Below, one piece after another: positions 36,273 through 36,319 of a DNA stretch of 36,319 nucleotides. A program made the translations under genes and the position numbers. Every line of letters starts with the position of its first letter. Position 1 is the first letter of the stretch. The DNA comes from Methylococcaceae bacterium (lineage in GTDB: Bacteria; Pseudomonadota; Gammaproteobacteria; Methylococcales; Methylomonadaceae): contig CANNKG010000033.1 in the NCBI GenBank assembly GCA_947505105.1, forward strand, positions 1 through 36,319. The letters run 5' to 3'. The notes below the pieces were generated by a model, which was not told the DNA's origin, did no database searches, and was given only the letters and a program-made list of their open reading frames with translations.

Positions 36273-36319
36273 ATGAACTTGAAAGACTACCATCAGTTAA
36301 CCCAAGCACTAAGATACCA
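36273..36319 (+). CDS. IS30-family transposase, N-terminal fragment
   Basis: ATG 36273 opens a frame reading MNLKDYHQLTQALRY up to the window edge. IS30-family transposases usually begin with a short leader and 'Y..LT...RY.I', the start of a helix-turn-helix that binds the inverted repeat. An ACGAG sequence lies just upstream as a weak ribosome site. Only 15 codons are visible, so this rests on the motif and on the adjacent terminal repeat. Confidence 0.75.
   Translation, partial: MNLKDYHQLTQALRY

Larger units (their letters stand above)
36175..36319 (+). mobile_element. IS30-family insertion sequence, left end (partial)
   Basis: This is the 5' end of a second IS30 copy, in the same orientation as the one at 1-143. 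It begins with a 26-bp terminal repeat (36175-36200), followed by a short leader and the first codons of a transposase. The remainder lies outside the window. Confidence 0.85.

Noticed and set aside
1-36319. CRISPR array, tRNA or rRNA genes
   Set aside because: No regularly spaced direct repeats, cloverleaf-like segments or rRNA-like stretches were noticed on reading; a covariance-model scan would be needed to exclude small RNAs.
1-36319. The window as a true composite transposon carrying cargo
   Set aside because: The interior is mainly core chromosome genes in standard order, so two independent IS insertions and an assembly break explain it better.

Overview
This window is a 36.3 kb piece of a gammaproteobacterial chromosome of moderate GC. 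The gene content fits the Methylococcales (gammaproteobacterial methanotrophs): a complete soluble NAD-dependent formate dehydrogenase operon sits among a Pseudomonas-like pilS-pilR pair, a canonical yceD-rpmF-plsX-fabH-fabD-fabG-acpP-fabF-pabC-mltG-tmk-holB-pilZ-tatD cluster, ispG and proA. The class is well supported by gene order. The methanotroph assignment is an inference, because no methane or methanol oxidation gene is present here.

Layout. (1) 1-143 is the right end of an IS30-family insertion sequence. (2) 133-6089 is an accessory defence block: an hsdS cut at its 5' end by the IS, a Fic-domain gene, an unlisted 52-codon ORF on the opposite strand, hsdR, and a YgjP-type metallopeptidase that overlaps hsdR. 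(3) 6277-7337 holds a secreted FecR-domain protein and an OmpA-domain lipoprotein. (4) 7420-13408 (minus) is the fdsG-fdsB-fdsA-fdhD(fdsC)-fdsD formate dehydrogenase operon. Upstream of it on the same strand are a TauE/SafE transporter, a lone PilV-like prepilin and sucC-sucD. (5) 17436-21899 (plus) is pilS-pilR and proA, converging on ispG (minus). (6) 23323-24636 holds a metallophosphoesterase and a convergent SprA-related putative metalloprotease. (7) 24737-35579 (plus) is a long housekeeping run for ribosome protein L32, fatty acid synthesis, folate, septal murein lytic transglycosylase, dTMP kinase, clamp loader delta', PilZ and TatD. (8) 35611-36174 is an unrecognised gene, cut at its 5' end by a second IS30 copy whose left end (36175-36319) closes the window.

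The two window edges carry the same 26-bp IS30 terminus, and each runs about 143-145 bp into the element. This is what a draft contig looks like when assembly stops at a repeat, so the window is probably one whole contig bounded by two IS30 copies in the same orientation. Both flanking genes are broken by the IS and keep open frames that begin inside the IS end.

How the genes work together. The fds cluster oxidises formate to CO2 with NADH production, and FdhD supplies sulfur to its Mo cofactor. The fab cluster makes and elongates acyl-ACP. PilS/PilR, the prepilin and PilZ all point to type IV pili. The type I restriction block is probably disabled or altered by the IS insertion. No stretch over 300 bases lacks a gene. 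The larger gaps (6090-6276, 13409-13670, 17238-17435) are AT-rich and hold no RNA gene that I can recognise. I saw no tRNA, rRNA or CRISPR.
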